A DNA stretch of 64,000 nt from the NCBI RefSeq assembly GCF_003105155.1, contig NZ_QETK01000016.1:1-64000 (forward strand). Reading direction: 5' to 3'. Shown here piece by piece: positions 47,044 through 56,966 of this stretch. This DNA comes from Pseudomonas sp. SDI. Its GTDB lineage: Bacteria > Pseudomonadota > Gammaproteobacteria > Pseudomonadales > Pseudomonadaceae. The notes under the pieces were generated by a model. It made no database searches. It saw only the letters and a list, made by a program, of their open reading frames with translations, and was not told the DNA's origin. Positions within the stretch are counted from its first letter, which is position 1. Each line of letters begins with the position of its first letter. Both the position numbers and the translations under genes were made by a program.

Positions 47044-49893
47044 TCACACCAGCAACAACGCCTGGTTCAGTTCCCGCTCCAGGTCCTGCTTGTAGCGCAG
47101 GTGCAGGTTGCTCGAACCCAGCCCGTCGGCGAGCAGGTCGGACAGGTCCAGGTCGGTGATGTAGCAGCGATAGCGCTGCGCCTCACGGCGCTGGCCAATG
47201 ATCTCGCGGGCCACCACCGCGTACAGCTGGTCACCGTGCTCCAGCTCTGAAAACTCCTTCTGGTTGCAGTACAGCGTCACCTGCAAACCTTCGTCCGCTC
47301 CCGTCTGAATGATCGCCTGTACTTCGTAGTGCTGGGCATCGACGTTGATATCCGGCGTCTGCCGCGGCTCCACCTGGCGCGCCCGCCCCATACCCGATGG
47401 CAGCAACTGGTAGTAAAGAATGTCCAGCGACCCCTGGGCGTGCACGCTGTCCAGCGGCAGGCGCGCATCGCGGCGGAACACGATCGATTGCAGGAAGCGC
47501 TGCAACGGTAGCAGCAGGCTGCTCTCGTCGTGGTACGGCAAGCGCTGTTGCCACAGTGCGTTGAACTCATCCAGCACATACACGTCCGCCCAGCTGTCCT
47601 GCACTCGGTAGAACACCTGGATACATTGCGGCAGGGCCTGCGGTAGCACCTGCGCCAGGTCATGCTCTTCCAGCACGTTGGCGTCCAGGTGCAACGGGCT
47701 GTAGTCCAGGCGCTCCTCGCCCAGATAGGCGAGCAGGGCGTCCTGCCCGTCCAGGGTGATCAGTTGAACACTGTCGGCCAGCAACTCCAGCACGTGAGTG
47801 TGCTGTTGCACCTGAATCAGGTAGCGGTGGTTGAGGCCCTGGCGCAGCAGCGCTGCGGCCGCGGCGAAGACCTCTTCGACGCGCGCAGCGATCGCTTGCG
47901 CGCGGTTGTGGCAGAAGCAGCTCACCCGCAGTCGCGGGCGGTGTGCGCCCTTGCCGAGGTTACTCAGGTAATCGCGCACACAGCGCAGCAGCGCATGCTC
48001 GCCGTCGTAGCGATGTACCTGTACTTCGTTCCAGCTGTTGAGGGTGACCTGGTCGAGGGTCAGCACCAGGTTTTCGCGTACCCCGGCATAGCTCAGCGAG
48101 TCGGTGCGTTCGGTGGTCATCAGGATGTTCAGCTCGCGGTGATGCCGCAGCGGATCGACGCCGACGTTCACCAGCAGCAGGATCTCGTCGGCCACGCTCG
48201 GTTGCAGCAGGCGCGCCTCGCTGACGGTCGCCAGCGGTAGCGCCACACTTTGCTGCAGGCTGCCGAGCAGGTTGAACAGCTCGTACTCGCTCAGGTCGCT
48301 GTTGCCTGGGTGCAGGGCCAGCCGCGTGCTGCTGTCGATGATGCCGTTGCGGTGCGCCCAGGTCAGCAGTTCAAGCAGCTCGCGGCTGCGTTTGATCGGT
48401 GCGAAGTGCTCCCATTCCAGGGTATTCAGTGTGCCGTTGTACAAGCCCCAGTGGCTTTGCCCGGGTTCCTTGCGGTTGGGCGAATGGACCAGGGTCAGGG
48501 TGTCTTCGGCGATGTCCGGGGCAATCCCCGGGTTGATGAACTCGACCTTGCCGGCGCGCCGCTCGAACGCGGCATACAGGCGCCGGCCGAGCACATTGAG
48601 GTCGCGCTGGTCGATCCGGTTGGCGGCGTTCTGGCTGCGGGCAAACTGGCCGAGGAAGCGGTAGCTGTGGTTCAGCTCGGCCACCAGCTCGCGCCGCTCG
48701 ACTTCCACCTGGCGTACCTTCCACTGGCTGCGGCTGTCGAGCAGCGCCAACTGGCGTTCGTCCCAGCCCCATTCGGCGGTCAGCCGTTCGAGCAACGTCC
48801 GCTGCCAGCCACCGTTGCGCTGACGGGCCAGGCTGCTGAGCTTCTTGTTTACTTTCAGGTACAGGCTGCGCCGCACCAGCTCCAGGCGCTGCTGCTCGCC
48901 ACGCTTGCGCAGGTACTGCTCGATTCGCCGGTACACCATCATGTACGGGTCCAGCTCATCGAGGTCGAGCCGGTTGGCGAACACCGCTTGCTTGAACTGC
49001 AGGCTCAGGCACTGCACCTGCGGGTGCTCGCTGGCATAGGCTTCAGTCAGCAGCAACTTGAGCACCGACTTGTACGGCGACTCGATGCCCTTGAACAGTT
49101 GCCAGAGCCCGGCGCCGACGAACTCGCCGGGCGGAATCTGCGACAGGTTGCCCAGGTCGAGCACGTCTTCGGCGCGGATGAAGCGCTTGGACAGCAGGGT
49201 CTGGGTATAGCGCGCGTAGCTGCCTTCCTCATAGACCGGCACCAGCCACCACAGCGGCGTGCGCCCAGCCAGCCAGATCGCGGTGCGGTAGAACTCGTCC
49301 AGCAGCAGGTAATGCTGGGCGGTCCCGCAGTCGTCGGAGCTCAGCGTACGGTCGCGTTCGCCGGTGACGAAACGCTGCGGCTCGATCAGAAACAGGTGTG
49401 CCTCGGCGCCCTGGGTGGCAGCCCAGCTTTCCAGCAATTGGCATTTGCGGCGCAGCTCGGCCAGCTCGTCCTCGCTCAGGTTCGGTGCATGGCAGACCCA
49501 CACGTCCATGTCGCTTTGTTCGGCCTGCGCCAGGGTGCCGAGGCTGCCCATCAGGAACAGGCCGTGGATCGGCTGAACTGGGTTGCCGCGTTTGGCTTTG
49601 TAGGCAAACGAGCGGGTCAGGCGTTGGGCTTCGGCGAGGGTGTTGGGAGCTGGCTCGAAGCCGGAGACGCCGGCCGGGGTGGCGCCGGAAACATAGCCGG
49701 GGAGCAGCGGGTGATTGACGTGGAAGAACAGCGGCAGCAGGTTCAGCACCTGTTGCTGGCGGCTCGATAGCCCATCCATGGCCCGTGCCAGGCGCCCTTC
49801 GTTCAACCGCAGGAAACGTGCGCGCAGCTGGCTGAGTACCTTGCGGTCGATACCCTGGTCCAGGTCGGGGCGAATTTCGTGAGGGTGGTTCAT
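47044..49893 (-). CDS. cyaA: Class I adenylate cyclase
   Basis: 949 residues, full length for the enterobacterial-type class I cyclase. The N-terminal nucleotidyltransferase-like part has FLMGSLGTLAQAEQSDMDVW (the G-S and D-x-D motif), and CGTAQHYLLLDEFYRTAIWL follows. Makes cAMP from ATP. The long C-terminal part is regulatory. It ends just beside a REP palindrome. Confidence 0.95.
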   Translation of the reverse strand: MNHPHEIRPDLDQGIDRKVLSQLRARFLRLNEGRLARAMDGLSSRQQQVLNLLPLFFHVNHPLLPGYVSGATPAGVSGFEPAPNTLAEAQRLTRSFAYKAKRGNPVQPIHGLFLMGSLGTLAQAEQSDMDVWVCHAPNLSEDELAELRRKCQLLESWAATQGAEAHLFLIEPQRFVTGERDRTLSSDDCGTAQHYLLLDEFYRTAIWLAGRTPLWWLVPVYEEGSYARYTQTLLSKRFIRAEDVLDLGNLSQIPPGEFVGAGLWQLFKGIESPYKSVLKLLLTEAYASEHPQVQCLSLQFKQAVFANRLDLDELDPYMMVYRRIEQYLRKRGEQQRLELVRRSLYLKVNKKLSSLARQRNGGWQRTLLERLTAEWGWDERQLALLDSRSQWKVRQVEVERRELVAELNHSYRFLGQFARSQNAANRIDQRDLNVLGRRLYAAFERRAGKVEFINPGIAPDIAEDTLTLVHSPNRKEPGQSHWGLYNGTLNTLEWEHFAPIKRSRELLELLTWAHRNGIIDSSTRLALHPGNSDLSEYELFNLLGSLQQSVALPLATVSEARLLQPSVADEILLLVNVGVDPLRHHRELNILMTTERTDSLSYAGVRENLVLTLDQVTLNSWNEVQVHRYDGEHALLRCVRDYLSNLGKGAHRPRLRVSCFCHNRAQAIAARVEEVFAAAAALLRQGLNHRYLIQVQQHTHVLELLADSVQLITLDGQDALLAYLGEERLDYSPLHLDANVLEEHDLAQVLPQALPQCIQVFYRVQDSWADVYVLDEFNALWQQRLPYHDESSLLLPLQRFLQSIVFRRDARLPLDSVHAQGSLDILYYQLLPSGMGRARQVEPRQTPDINVDAQHYEVQAIIQTGADEGLQVTLYCNQKEFSELEHGDQLYAVVAREIIGQRREAQRYRCYITDLDLSDLLADGLGSSNLHLRYKQDLERELNQALLLV

Positions 49894-49994
49894 GGCAGCG
49901 TCAACCGGCCTTGGGGGAGCAAAGGCGAGTTTAGCCGCTGCAAGGCAGAGCGATTAGCGCTATTTGATTTTTGACGTCAGATTTTTGGGCGTGG

Positions 49995-50046
49995 CCTGTG
50001 AGGCCCGGCCAGGCCGGGCATCGCCAGCAAGGCTGGCGCCCACAGG
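49995..50046. repeat. REP-like three-stem structure
   Basis: CCTGTG/CACAGG (49995-50000, 50041-50046) encloses two hairpins: GCCCGG-CCAGG-CCGGGC and CGCCAGC-AAG-GCTGGCG. The result is a small three-way junction. It lies in the 166-base gap between cyaA and the TIGR02647 gene. Confidence 0.75.
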
Positions 50047-50059
50047 GGTCATCAAAGGT

Positions 50060-50305
50060 TCAGGCGGGCTCGCCCACTTGCAAGATGGTCAGCAGTTGCT
50101 GCGCATGCTCGGCAGCATCATGCCCGAGGCTGGTCAGGTAACCGCCATCGGGCTGGTCGGTAAGCTTTTTCTCATACAGGCGCTTCGCAGCAGCGATGAC
50201 ATCCTGGGTGGCCGTGTTGTGCACCTTGATGCCTTCCTGGCTGCTATCCAGGTTGAACAAGGCAAGCACTTTCAGTTCGGCAATCAGATCGGGGGTGAAC
50301 GACAT
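50060..50305 (-). CDS. TIGR02647 family protein
   Basis: 81 residues. MSFTPDLIAELKVLALFNLD then GIKVHNTATQDVIAAAKRLY match the small Pseudomonas family described as TIGR02647 (possible DNA-binding). It precedes a second small gene on the opposite side, possibly as an operon. No function known. Confidence 0.75.
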   Translation of the reverse strand: MSFTPDLIAELKVLALFNLDSSQEGIKVHNTATQDVIAAAKRLYEKKLTDQPDGGYLTSLGHDAAEHAQQLLTILQVGEPA

Positions 50306-50389
50306 AGAAACTCCGACTTCCAGACAAGGAGGGCAGCACTGTCGTCAGTGCTTGGTCTTGCAGTGTAGTCAGGGAATTTCGCCTTCGCC

Positions 50390-50674
50390 TTATTCCTTTT
50401 CCGGGGGCAGTTCCGGCAGCGCGCGCAGGGCGGTTTCGTACCACTGGGTGTCGAAGGCGCGGTCGTCTTCGAGCATCGCGTCGATCTCATAGGCCAGCAC
50501 GTGGGCCATGAGGTTGAGGATGTCGTCACGCTCGTAGCCCACCAGCGTGAGCTTGTTGAAGGTGGCCTTGGCGGCAGGCGGGTTGTCGCTTTCGATCTGG
50601 TTTTCGATCGCCTCGATCAGGGTCGACTCGGCGAATTCTTCTTCGTCGTTGTCGATTTCGTTGTGCTCGCTCAT
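50390..50674 (-). CDS. Conserved small acidic protein
   Basis: 94 residues, acidic N-terminus (EHNEIDNDEEEFAESTLIEA) and a helical body (LVGYERDDILNLMAHVLAYE). I do not recognise the family, but it looks like a Pseudomonas core protein. Good ribosome site (GAGGAG). 84 bases upstream of the TIGR02647 gene in the same direction. Confidence 0.7.
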   Translation of the reverse strand: MSEHNEIDNDEEEFAESTLIEAIENQIESDNPPAAKATFNKLTLVGYERDDILNLMAHVLAYEIDAMLEDDRAFDTQWYETALRALPELPPEKE

Positions 50675-50820
50675 GGGCGGACTCCTCGTGATGGACGCTC
50701 AGTTTGCCATGAGCGCGCCGTCAATGCCCTGTTATCGACGCGTCGCATGGTGCTGGTCAGGCTCGATTATTGGGTCTATAACAGCCCGGCCATCCCCTCA
50801 CGGCCTGGAGGCTGTCACCT

Positions 50821-51483
50821 ATGCTCAAGCTTCACGGATTTGCAGTCAGCAACTACTACAACATGGTCAAGCTGGCGCTGCTGGAGAAGGGCCTGCCCTT
50901 CGAAGAAGTGCTGTTCTTCGGCGGTCAGAGCCCACAGGCATTGACGATCAGCCCGCGCGGCAAGGTGCCGGTGCTGGAAACCGAGCACGGCTTTCTCAGC
51001 GAAACCAGCCTGATCCTCGACTACATCGAGCAGACCCAGCCCGGCAAGGCACTGCTGCCCGAAGGCGCTTTCGCCCAGGCCAAGGTGCGTGAGCTGGCCA
51101 AGGAGATCGAGCTGTACATCGAGTTGCCGGCGCGTGCCTGCTTCCCCGAGGCGTTCTTCGGCGCCCAGGTCGACCCGGTGATCAAGGAAAAAGCCAAGGG
51201 CGAGCTGCTGGCGGGGCTGGCGACGCTCAAGCGCAACGCTACGTTCAGCCCCTATGTGACGGGCGAGCAGATGACCATCGCCGACGTGATGTTCTGTTTC
51301 ACCGTCGACCTGGCCTACGCCGTGGGCAAGAAAGTCTTCAACATGGATGTGTTGGAAGATTTCCCACAGGCCAAGGCCCTGCTCGAACATTTCAAGCAGA
51401 ACCCCAACGTGCAGAAGATTGCCGCCGACAAGGAGGCGCAGATGCCGGCGTTCCTCGAGATGGTGCGCAGCGGCAAGCGCTGA
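50821..51483 (+). CDS. Glutathione S-transferase family protein
   Basis: 220 residues. The N-terminal thioredoxin-like domain has SNYYNMVKLALLEKGLPFEE, the ISPRGKVPVLET cis-proline region and the SETSLILDYIE glutathione loop; the C-terminal domain is all helical. Substrate not predictable. GGAGG precedes the ATG. Confidence 0.9.
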   Translation: MLKLHGFAVSNYYNMVKLALLEKGLPFEEVLFFGGQSPQALTISPRGKVPVLETEHGFLSETSLILDYIEQTQPGKALLPEGAFAQAKVRELAKEIELYIELPARACFPEAFFGAQVDPVIKEKAKGELLAGLATLKRNATFSPYVTGEQMTIADVMFCFTVDLAYAVGKKVFNMDVLEDFPQAKALLEHFKQNPNVQKIAADKEAQMPAFLEMVRSGKR

Positions 51484-51534
51484 GTGCACCAGGCCAGGCT
51501 CGCGGCATTGCGCCGCCGAGCCTGGGGATACGGT

Positions 51535-52929
51535 TTAGCGGCTGGCCAGCAGCGCCTTGCCGCGGGTCACGGCCGCGCGAACCTGGGCCGGTGCGGTGCC
51601 GCCGATGTGGTTACGGGCATTCACCGAGCCTTCGAGGGTGAGCACGGCGAACACGTCCTGCTCGATCTGGTCGCTGAACTGACGCAGTTCGTCGAGGCTC
51701 ATTTCCGCCAGGTCCTTGCCGGTGTCGACGCCGTACTTCACCGCGTGGCCAACGATTTCGTGGCAGTCACGGAACGGCAGGCCCCGGCGAACCAGGTAAT
51801 CGGCCAGGTCGGTGGCGGTGGAGAAACCACGCAGGGCCGCTTCGCGCATGATGGCGTGACGCGGTTTGATCGCCGGGATCATGTCGGCGAACGCCCGCAG
51901 CGAGTCGCGCAAGGTATCGGCGGCATCGAACAGCGGTTCCTTGTCTTCCTGGTTGTCCTTGTTGTAGGCCAGCGGTTGGCCTTTCATCAGGGTCAGCAGG
52001 CCGGTAAGGGCGCCAAACACGCGGCCGGTCTTGCCACGCACCAGTTCCGGTACATCCGGGTTCTTCTTCTGCGGCATGATCGAGCTGCCGGTGCAGAACC
52101 GGTCAGGCAGATCGATGAACTGGAACTGGGCGCTGGTCCACAGCACCAGCTCTTCGGAGAAGCGCGACAGGTGCATCATCGCCACGCTGGCCGCGGCGCA
52201 GAACTCGATGGCGAAGTCGCGGTCGGAGACGCCGTCCAGCGAGTTGCCGGCCACGGCTTCGAAGCCCAGCAACTGGCAGGTCAGCTCGCGATCAATCGGG
52301 TAGGTAGTGCCGGCGAGGGCAGCGCTGCCCAGCGGCATGCGGTTGGCACGCTTGCGGCAGTCGACCAGGCGCTCGTAATCGCGGCTGAGCATTTCGAACC
52401 AGGCCAGCAGGTGGTGACCGAAGGTCACCGGCTGGGCGGTTTGCAGGTGGGTGAAGCCAGGCATGACGGTTTCGGCTTCACGCTCAGCCTGCTCCAGCAG
52501 GCCCTGCTGCAGGCGGGTGATTTCGGCCAGGATCAGGTCGATTTCGTCACGCAGCCACAGGCGAATGTCGGTGGCCACCTGGTCGTTACGGCTACGCCCG
52601 GTGTGCAGCTTCTTGCCGGTGATACCGATGCGGTCGGTCAGGCGCGCCTCGATGTTCATGTGCACGTCTTCGAGGTCAATGCGCCAGTCGAAGTTGCCGG
52701 CCTCGATTTCGTCCTGAATGGTCTTCAGGCCGTCGATGATGGTGTCGCGCTCGGCCTCGGTGAGGACGCCGACCTTCGCCAGCATGGTGGCGTGGGCGAT
52801 CGAACCCATGATGTCGTGGCGGTACAGGCGCTGGTCGAAGTTGACGGAGGCGGTGAAGCGGGCGACGAAGGCGTCGACCGGCTCACTGAAACGGCCGCCC
52901 CAGGACTGGTTGGTCTTGTCAGTGCTCAT
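51535..52929 (-). CDS. argH: Argininosuccinate lyase
   Basis: 464 residues. Fumarase/lyase signature [12 protein letters not shown] and [11 protein letters not shown] are present. Final step of arginine synthesis (argininosuccinate to arginine and fumarate). The start at 52929 ([14 protein letters not shown]) is the family N-terminus. Divergent from algR across 325 bases. Confidence 0.96.
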   Translation of the reverse strand: MSTDKTNQSWGGRFSEPVDAFVARFTASVNFDQRLYRHDIMGSIAHATMLAKVGVLTEAERDTIIDGLKTIQDEIEAGNFDWRIDLEDVHMNIEARLTDRIGITGKKLHTGRSRNDQVATDIRLWLRDEIDLILAEITRLQQGLLEQAEREAETVMPGFTHLQTAQPVTFGHHLLAWFEMLSRDYERLVDCRKRANRMPLGSAALAGTTYPIDRELTCQLLGFEAVAGNSLDGVSDRDFAIEFCAAASVAMMHLSRFSEELVLWTSAQFQFIDLPDRFCTGSSIMPQKKNPDVPELVRGKTGRVFGALTGLLTLMKGQPLAYNKDNQEDKEPLFDAADTLRDSLRAFADMIPAIKPRHAIMREAALRGFSTATDLADYLVRRGLPFRDCHEIVGHAVKYGVDTGKDLAEMSLDELRQFSDQIEQDVFAVLTLEGSVNARNHIGGTAPAQVRAAVTRGKALLASR

Positions 52930-53254
52930 GGATTCACTCGTTGAAGGCGTGAACGGGAAAAAGTGGCGCAGATGATAACAGGGTTGCACGCCCTGCCGGG
53001 GCTCGGCGGTCGGCACAAATGCGGGTTTATGTCGCAGCTCGGGGGCGCGACAGCAGCTCGCTGAAAGGATATTTATCGATTGAACGGCAGCGTTCCGGCA
53101 ACCGTCTACAGTTGGACAGAGGATTGGCGACTTTAAGGTCGCTTCAGTGAATCTTTAGCCATCGTGCGAGTCTGAGCGTGGATCGCCGTGACGGTCGTCA
53201 CCTCACCTGTCTACGCTATCCTTGTGCGAGACTCACGCAGGAATCCAGCGCAAT
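52930..53254. other. argH-algR intergenic region
   Basis: No gene seen. In P. aeruginosa the kinase gene fimS (algZ) lies between argH and algR; it is absent here. Contains the short palindrome GCGACTTTAAGGTCGC and a GTCTACGCTATCC stretch that may hold the algR -10; neither is certain. Confidence 0.5.
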
Positions 53255-54001
53255 ATGAATGTCCTGATCGTTGATGACGAATCCCAAGCCCGCGAACGCC
53301 TGAGCCGACTGCTGGGCGAGCTGGAGGGCTATACAGTACTGGAGCCCAGCGCCACCAATGGCGACGAGGCACTGGCGCTGATCGACAGCCTCAGACCTGA
53401 GGTGGTCCTGCTCGACATCCGCATGCCCGGGGTCGATGGCCTGCAGGTGGCGGCGCGGTTGTGCGAGCGCGAATCGCCGCCGGCCGTACTGTTCACCACC
53501 CGCGAAGACGAATTCGATGTGCAGGCCTTCAAGGACAGCACCTTGAGCTTCGTGCTGAAGGGCACCGATGCGGCCGGCCTGCGCGACGCCCTGCGCAAGG
53601 CCGAGCGACCGAATCGCGTGCAACTGGCGGCGTTGACCCGACCGGCTGCCGAAAGCGGCAACGGTCCACGCAGCCATATCAGCGCGCGCACCCGCAAGGG
53701 CATCGAACTGATCCCGCTCGACCAGGTGATCTACTTCATTGCCGACCACAAGTACGTGACCTTGCGCCATGAAGGCGGCGAAGTGTTGCTGGACGAGCCG
53801 CTCAAGGCCCTGGAAGACGAGTTCGGCGAGCGTTTCGTGCGCATCCACCGCAACGCGCTGGTGGCCCGCGAGCGTATCGAACGCTTGCAGCGCACCCCGC
53901 TGGGGCACTTTCAGCTCTACCTCAAGGGCCTCAACGGCGATGCCCTGATCGTCAGCCGGCGCCATGTGGCCGGCGTGCGCAAGATGATGCAGCAACTTTG
54001 A
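53255..54001 (+). CDS. algR: Response regulator AlgR (LytTR DNA-binding)
   Basis: 248 residues: receiver with D54 (LLDIRMPG) and acidic pair D7/D8, then a LytTR domain (SHISARTRKGIELIPLDQVI through RRHVAGVRKMMQQL). The receiver's switch region is unusual: the conserved Lys is followed by Gly (FVLKGTD, K102) rather than the usual Pro. No cognate kinase is adjacent. AlgR controls alginate, motility and other surface genes in pseudomonads. It is upstream of hemC in the same direction. Start ATG at 53255 (MNVLIVDDES). Confidence 0.93.
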   Translation: MNVLIVDDESQARERLSRLLGELEGYTVLEPSATNGDEALALIDSLRPEVVLLDIRMPGVDGLQVAARLCERESPPAVLFTTREDEFDVQAFKDSTLSFVLKGTDAAGLRDALRKAERPNRVQLAALTRPAAESGNGPRSHISARTRKGIELIPLDQVIYFIADHKYVTLRHEGGEVLLDEPLKALEDEFGERFVRIHRNALVARERIERLQRTPLGHFQLYLKGLNGDALIVSRRHVAGVRKMMQQL

Positions 54002-54104
54002 ACGGTGCCGGGTCGAGCAGCGACCCGCGCTGATGACATAGATCTGCAAGCGCGCGCGGATGTGCTGTTATCATCCGTGGCATTTACCTTGTACGGATCG
54101 ATCC

Positions 54105-55046
54105 ATGTCCACTCGTGAAATCCGCATTGCCACGCGCAAAAGTGCCCTTGCCCTGTGGCAGGCCGAATACGTCAAAGCCCGCCTGGAACAGGCCCATCCC
54201 GGCTTGCTGGTGACCCTGGTGCCGATGGTCAGCCGGGGCGACAAGCTGCTCGACTCGCCGCTGTCGAAAATCGGTGGCAAGGGCCTGTTCGTCAAGGAGC
54301 TGGAAACCGCCCTGCTCGAGAACCAGGCCGATATCGCCGTGCACTCGATGAAAGATGTGCCGATGGATTTCCCCGAGGGGCTGGGCCTGTTCTGCATCTG
54401 CGAGCGTGAAGACCCGCGCGACGCCTTTGTTTCCAACACCTTCAAGAGCCTCGACGCGCTGCCGGCGGGAAGCATCGTCGGCACCTCCAGCCTGCGCCGT
54501 CAGGCACAGCTGCTGGCGCGGCGGCCGGACCTGGAAATCCGCTTCCTGCGCGGTAACGTCAACACCCGCCTGGCCAAGCTCGATGCCGGCGAGTACGACG
54601 CGATCATCCTGGCCGCCGCCGGGCTGATCCGCCTGGGCTTCGATGCGCGGATCACCTCCAGCATCAGCGTCGACGACAGCCTGCCGGCCGGTGGTCAGGG
54701 CGCGGTCGGCATCGAATGCCGCAGTGCCGATAGCGAGATCCATGCCTTGCTGGCGCCGCTGCACCACGCCGATACCGCCGACCGGGTCACGGCCGAGCGG
54801 GCGCTGAACAAACACCTCAATGGCGGCTGCCAGGTGCCGATTGCCTGCTACGCGGTGCTCGAAGGCGAGCACCTGTGGCTGCGCGGCCTGGTCGGCGAGC
54901 CGAGCGGCGGCAAACTGCTCAGCGCCCAGGCCCGCGCCTTGCGCAAGGATGCCGAAGCGCTGGGCGTGCAGGTCGCCGAAGATCTGCTCGCACAAGGCGC
55001 CGAAGCGATCCTCAAGGCGGTCTATGGCGAGGCCGGTCACCCGTGA
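54105..55046 (+). CDS. hemC: Hydroxymethylbilane synthase
   Basis: 313 residues. The cofactor cysteine is in [12 protein letters not shown], and catalytic [10 protein letters not shown] and [15 protein letters not shown] are present. Polymerises four porphobilinogens. Its stop overlaps the hemD start (GTGA). Confidence 0.97.
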   Translation: MSTREIRIATRKSALALWQAEYVKARLEQAHPGLLVTLVPMVSRGDKLLDSPLSKIGGKGLFVKELETALLENQADIAVHSMKDVPMDFPEGLGLFCICEREDPRDAFVSNTFKSLDALPAGSIVGTSSLRRQAQLLARRPDLEIRFLRGNVNTRLAKLDAGEYDAIILAAAGLIRLGFDARITSSISVDDSLPAGGQGAVGIECRSADSEIHALLAPLHHADTADRVTAERALNKHLNGGCQVPIACYAVLEGEHLWLRGLVGEPSGGKLLSAQARALRKDAEALGVQVAEDLLAQGAEAILKAVYGEAGHP

Positions 55047-55810
55047 GCGGCTGGCGCCTGCTGCTGACCCGGCCGGCTGAGGAGTGTGCGGCGCTGGCCG
55101 CTACCCTTGCCGCCGCCGGCGAGTTCGGCAGCAGCCTGCCGTTGCTGGATATCGAAGCACTGCCGCCGACCGCCGAACAACAGCGTATCGCTCGCGAGCT
55201 GAACCGTTATTGTGCCGTGATCGTGGTCAGCAAGCCGGCGGCCCGTCTGGGCCTGGCCTTGCTGGCGCAACACGGCCCGGCCACGTTGACGCCGGCCTGG
55301 TTCACCGTCGGCGCTGCCTCGGCCACGGTACTTGCGGCCGAGGGCCTGACGGTGCAGTTCCCCGAACGTGGCGACGACAGCGAAGCCCTGCTGCAACTGC
55401 CGTCGTTGCGTGCGGCGCTGGCCGGGCCTACACCCCGAGTGCTGATCATGCGTGGCGAAGACGGCCGCGAGCTGCTCGCCGAGCAGTTGACGGCGTTGGG
55501 TGCGCATGTCGATTATCTGCCGCTGTACCGCCGTCGGCTGCCGGACTACCCGCCGGCCACGCTGCTGCGGCGCATCGAAGCGGAACGCTTGAACGGCCTG
55601 GTGGTCAGCAGTGGGCAGGGATTCGAACACCTGCGTCAGCTGGCCGGCGATGCCTGGCCGCGCCTGGCGCAGTGGCCATTGTTCGTACCGAGCCCGCGTG
55701 TTGCCGAACTGGCCCGAGCCGCCGGTGCACAACGGGTGGTGGATTGCCGCGGTGCCAGTGCCGCGGCTTTGCTGGCGGCCTTGCAGGAAACCCCTGCAGC
55801 CGCCCTCTAA
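55043..55810 (+). CDS. hemD: Uroporphyrinogen-III synthase
   Basis: 255 residues, GTG start inside the hemC stop. Two Rossmann-like halves with [13 protein letters not shown] and [17 protein letters not shown]. Cyclises hydroxymethylbilane with D-ring inversion. Translationally coupled to hemC and followed by hemX. Confidence 0.93.
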   Translation: MSGWRLLLTRPAEECAALAATLAAAGEFGSSLPLLDIEALPPTAEQQRIARELNRYCAVIVVSKPAARLGLALLAQHGPATLTPAWFTVGAASATVLAAEGLTVQFPERGDDSEALLQLPSLRAALAGPTPRVLIMRGEDGRELLAEQLTALGAHVDYLPLYRRRLPDYPPATLLRRIEAERLNGLVVSSGQGFEHLRQLAGDAWPRLAQWPLFVPSPRVAELARAAGAQRVVDCRGASAAALLAALQETPAAAL

Positions 55811-55856
55811 GGCGCTAAGCTGATTGGCGACGTGCCTCAATGCAAAGGATGGATAC

Positions 55857-56966
55857 GTGAGCGAAACTGCCTTGCCCAACGATGATCTGCAGTCGACGCC
55901 CGAGGCGCCTGCGCAACTCCCCGTGGCCCCCAAGCGTGCCGGCAATGGCCTGGCCGTGGTTGCCCTGCTGCTCGGTGCAGCGGGCGTCGCCGTTGGCGGC
56001 TGGGGTGTCTGGCAGGTCCGCCAGTTGCAGAGCGTGCACCTGACGCAGAACGACCAGTTGCAGGAACTGCGGATCGAAACCCAGGCCCTGCAACAGCGCG
56101 AACAGAAATTGTCCAGCCAGCTCGCCGGGATGCCGCCGGCGACCGAGCTGGAAGACCGCCGGCGCCTGGTGGCGCAACTGCAGGGCGATCAGCAGCGCCT
56201 GAGCCAGCGCCTGGAAACCGTGCTCGGTGCCAGCCGCAAGGACTGGCGCCTGGCCGAGGCTGAACACTTGCTGCGCCTGGCCAGCCTGCGCCTGTCGGCC
56301 TTGCAGGACATCGCCAGCGCTCGCGCGCTGGTCGAAGGTGCCGACCAGATCCTGCGCGAGCAGAGCGACCCAGCCTCGTTCGCTGCTCGTGAGCAGCTGG
56401 CGCGCAGCCTGGCGGCGCTGAACAGTGTCGAGCAACCGGACCGCACCGGGCTGTTCCTGCAACTGGCTGCATTGCGTGAGCAGGTGGTGCAGTTGAGTGC
56501 GTTGGCACCGGCATTCGACAACGACGGCAAGCCACTCTTCGGCATGACCGCCGATGGCGATGGGCCGAGCCGCTGGTCGCAGTGGTGGGAGCAGATCTCG
56601 CGCTACTTCCGCATCGACTTCAATGCCGACAAGAACGTCAAGCCGCTGCTTGCCGGGCAGGCCCTGAACCAGGTGCGCCTGGCCCTGAGCCTGACCCTGG
56701 AACAGGCACAATGGGCGGCGCTGAACGGCGAGCCCAAGGTCTACACCCAGGCGTTGGATGAAGCGCGCAGCGTGCTGTTGGCCAACTTCAACCGCGACAA
56801 CGAACAGAGCAAGCGGATGCTGGCCCAGCTCGATGCGCTGGCCAAGGAAACCGTCAGCGTCGTCACCCCCGACCTGGATGCCAGCCTGAGCGCCGTGCAA
56901 GCGTACCTGGAACGCCGGCACCTGCCGGCCGAGGAAGCGAACCTGCGCCAGGAGCCGCGCCCATGA
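55857..56966 (+). CDS. hemX: HemX-like membrane protein
   Basis: 369 residues. A cytoplasmic proline-rich start, one membrane helix (GLAVVALLLGAAGVAVGGWG) and a long helical periplasmic region (LQELRIETQALQQREQKLSS). The family is linked to heme genes but has no agreed enzyme role. The preferred GTG at 55857 has AAGGAT upstream. Overlaps hemY by 4 bases. Confidence 0.8.
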   Translation: MSETALPNDDLQSTPEAPAQLPVAPKRAGNGLAVVALLLGAAGVAVGGWGVWQVRQLQSVHLTQNDQLQELRIETQALQQREQKLSSQLAGMPPATELEDRRRLVAQLQGDQQRLSQRLETVLGASRKDWRLAEAEHLLRLASLRLSALQDIASARALVEGADQILREQSDPASFAAREQLARSLAALNSVEQPDRTGLFLQLAALREQVVQLSALAPAFDNDGKPLFGMTADGDGPSRWSQWWEQISRYFRIDFNADKNVKPLLAGQALNQVRLALSLTLEQAQWAALNGEPKVYTQALDEARSVLLANFNRDNEQSKRMLAQLDALAKETVSVVTPDLDASLSAVQAYLERRHLPAEEANLRQEPRP

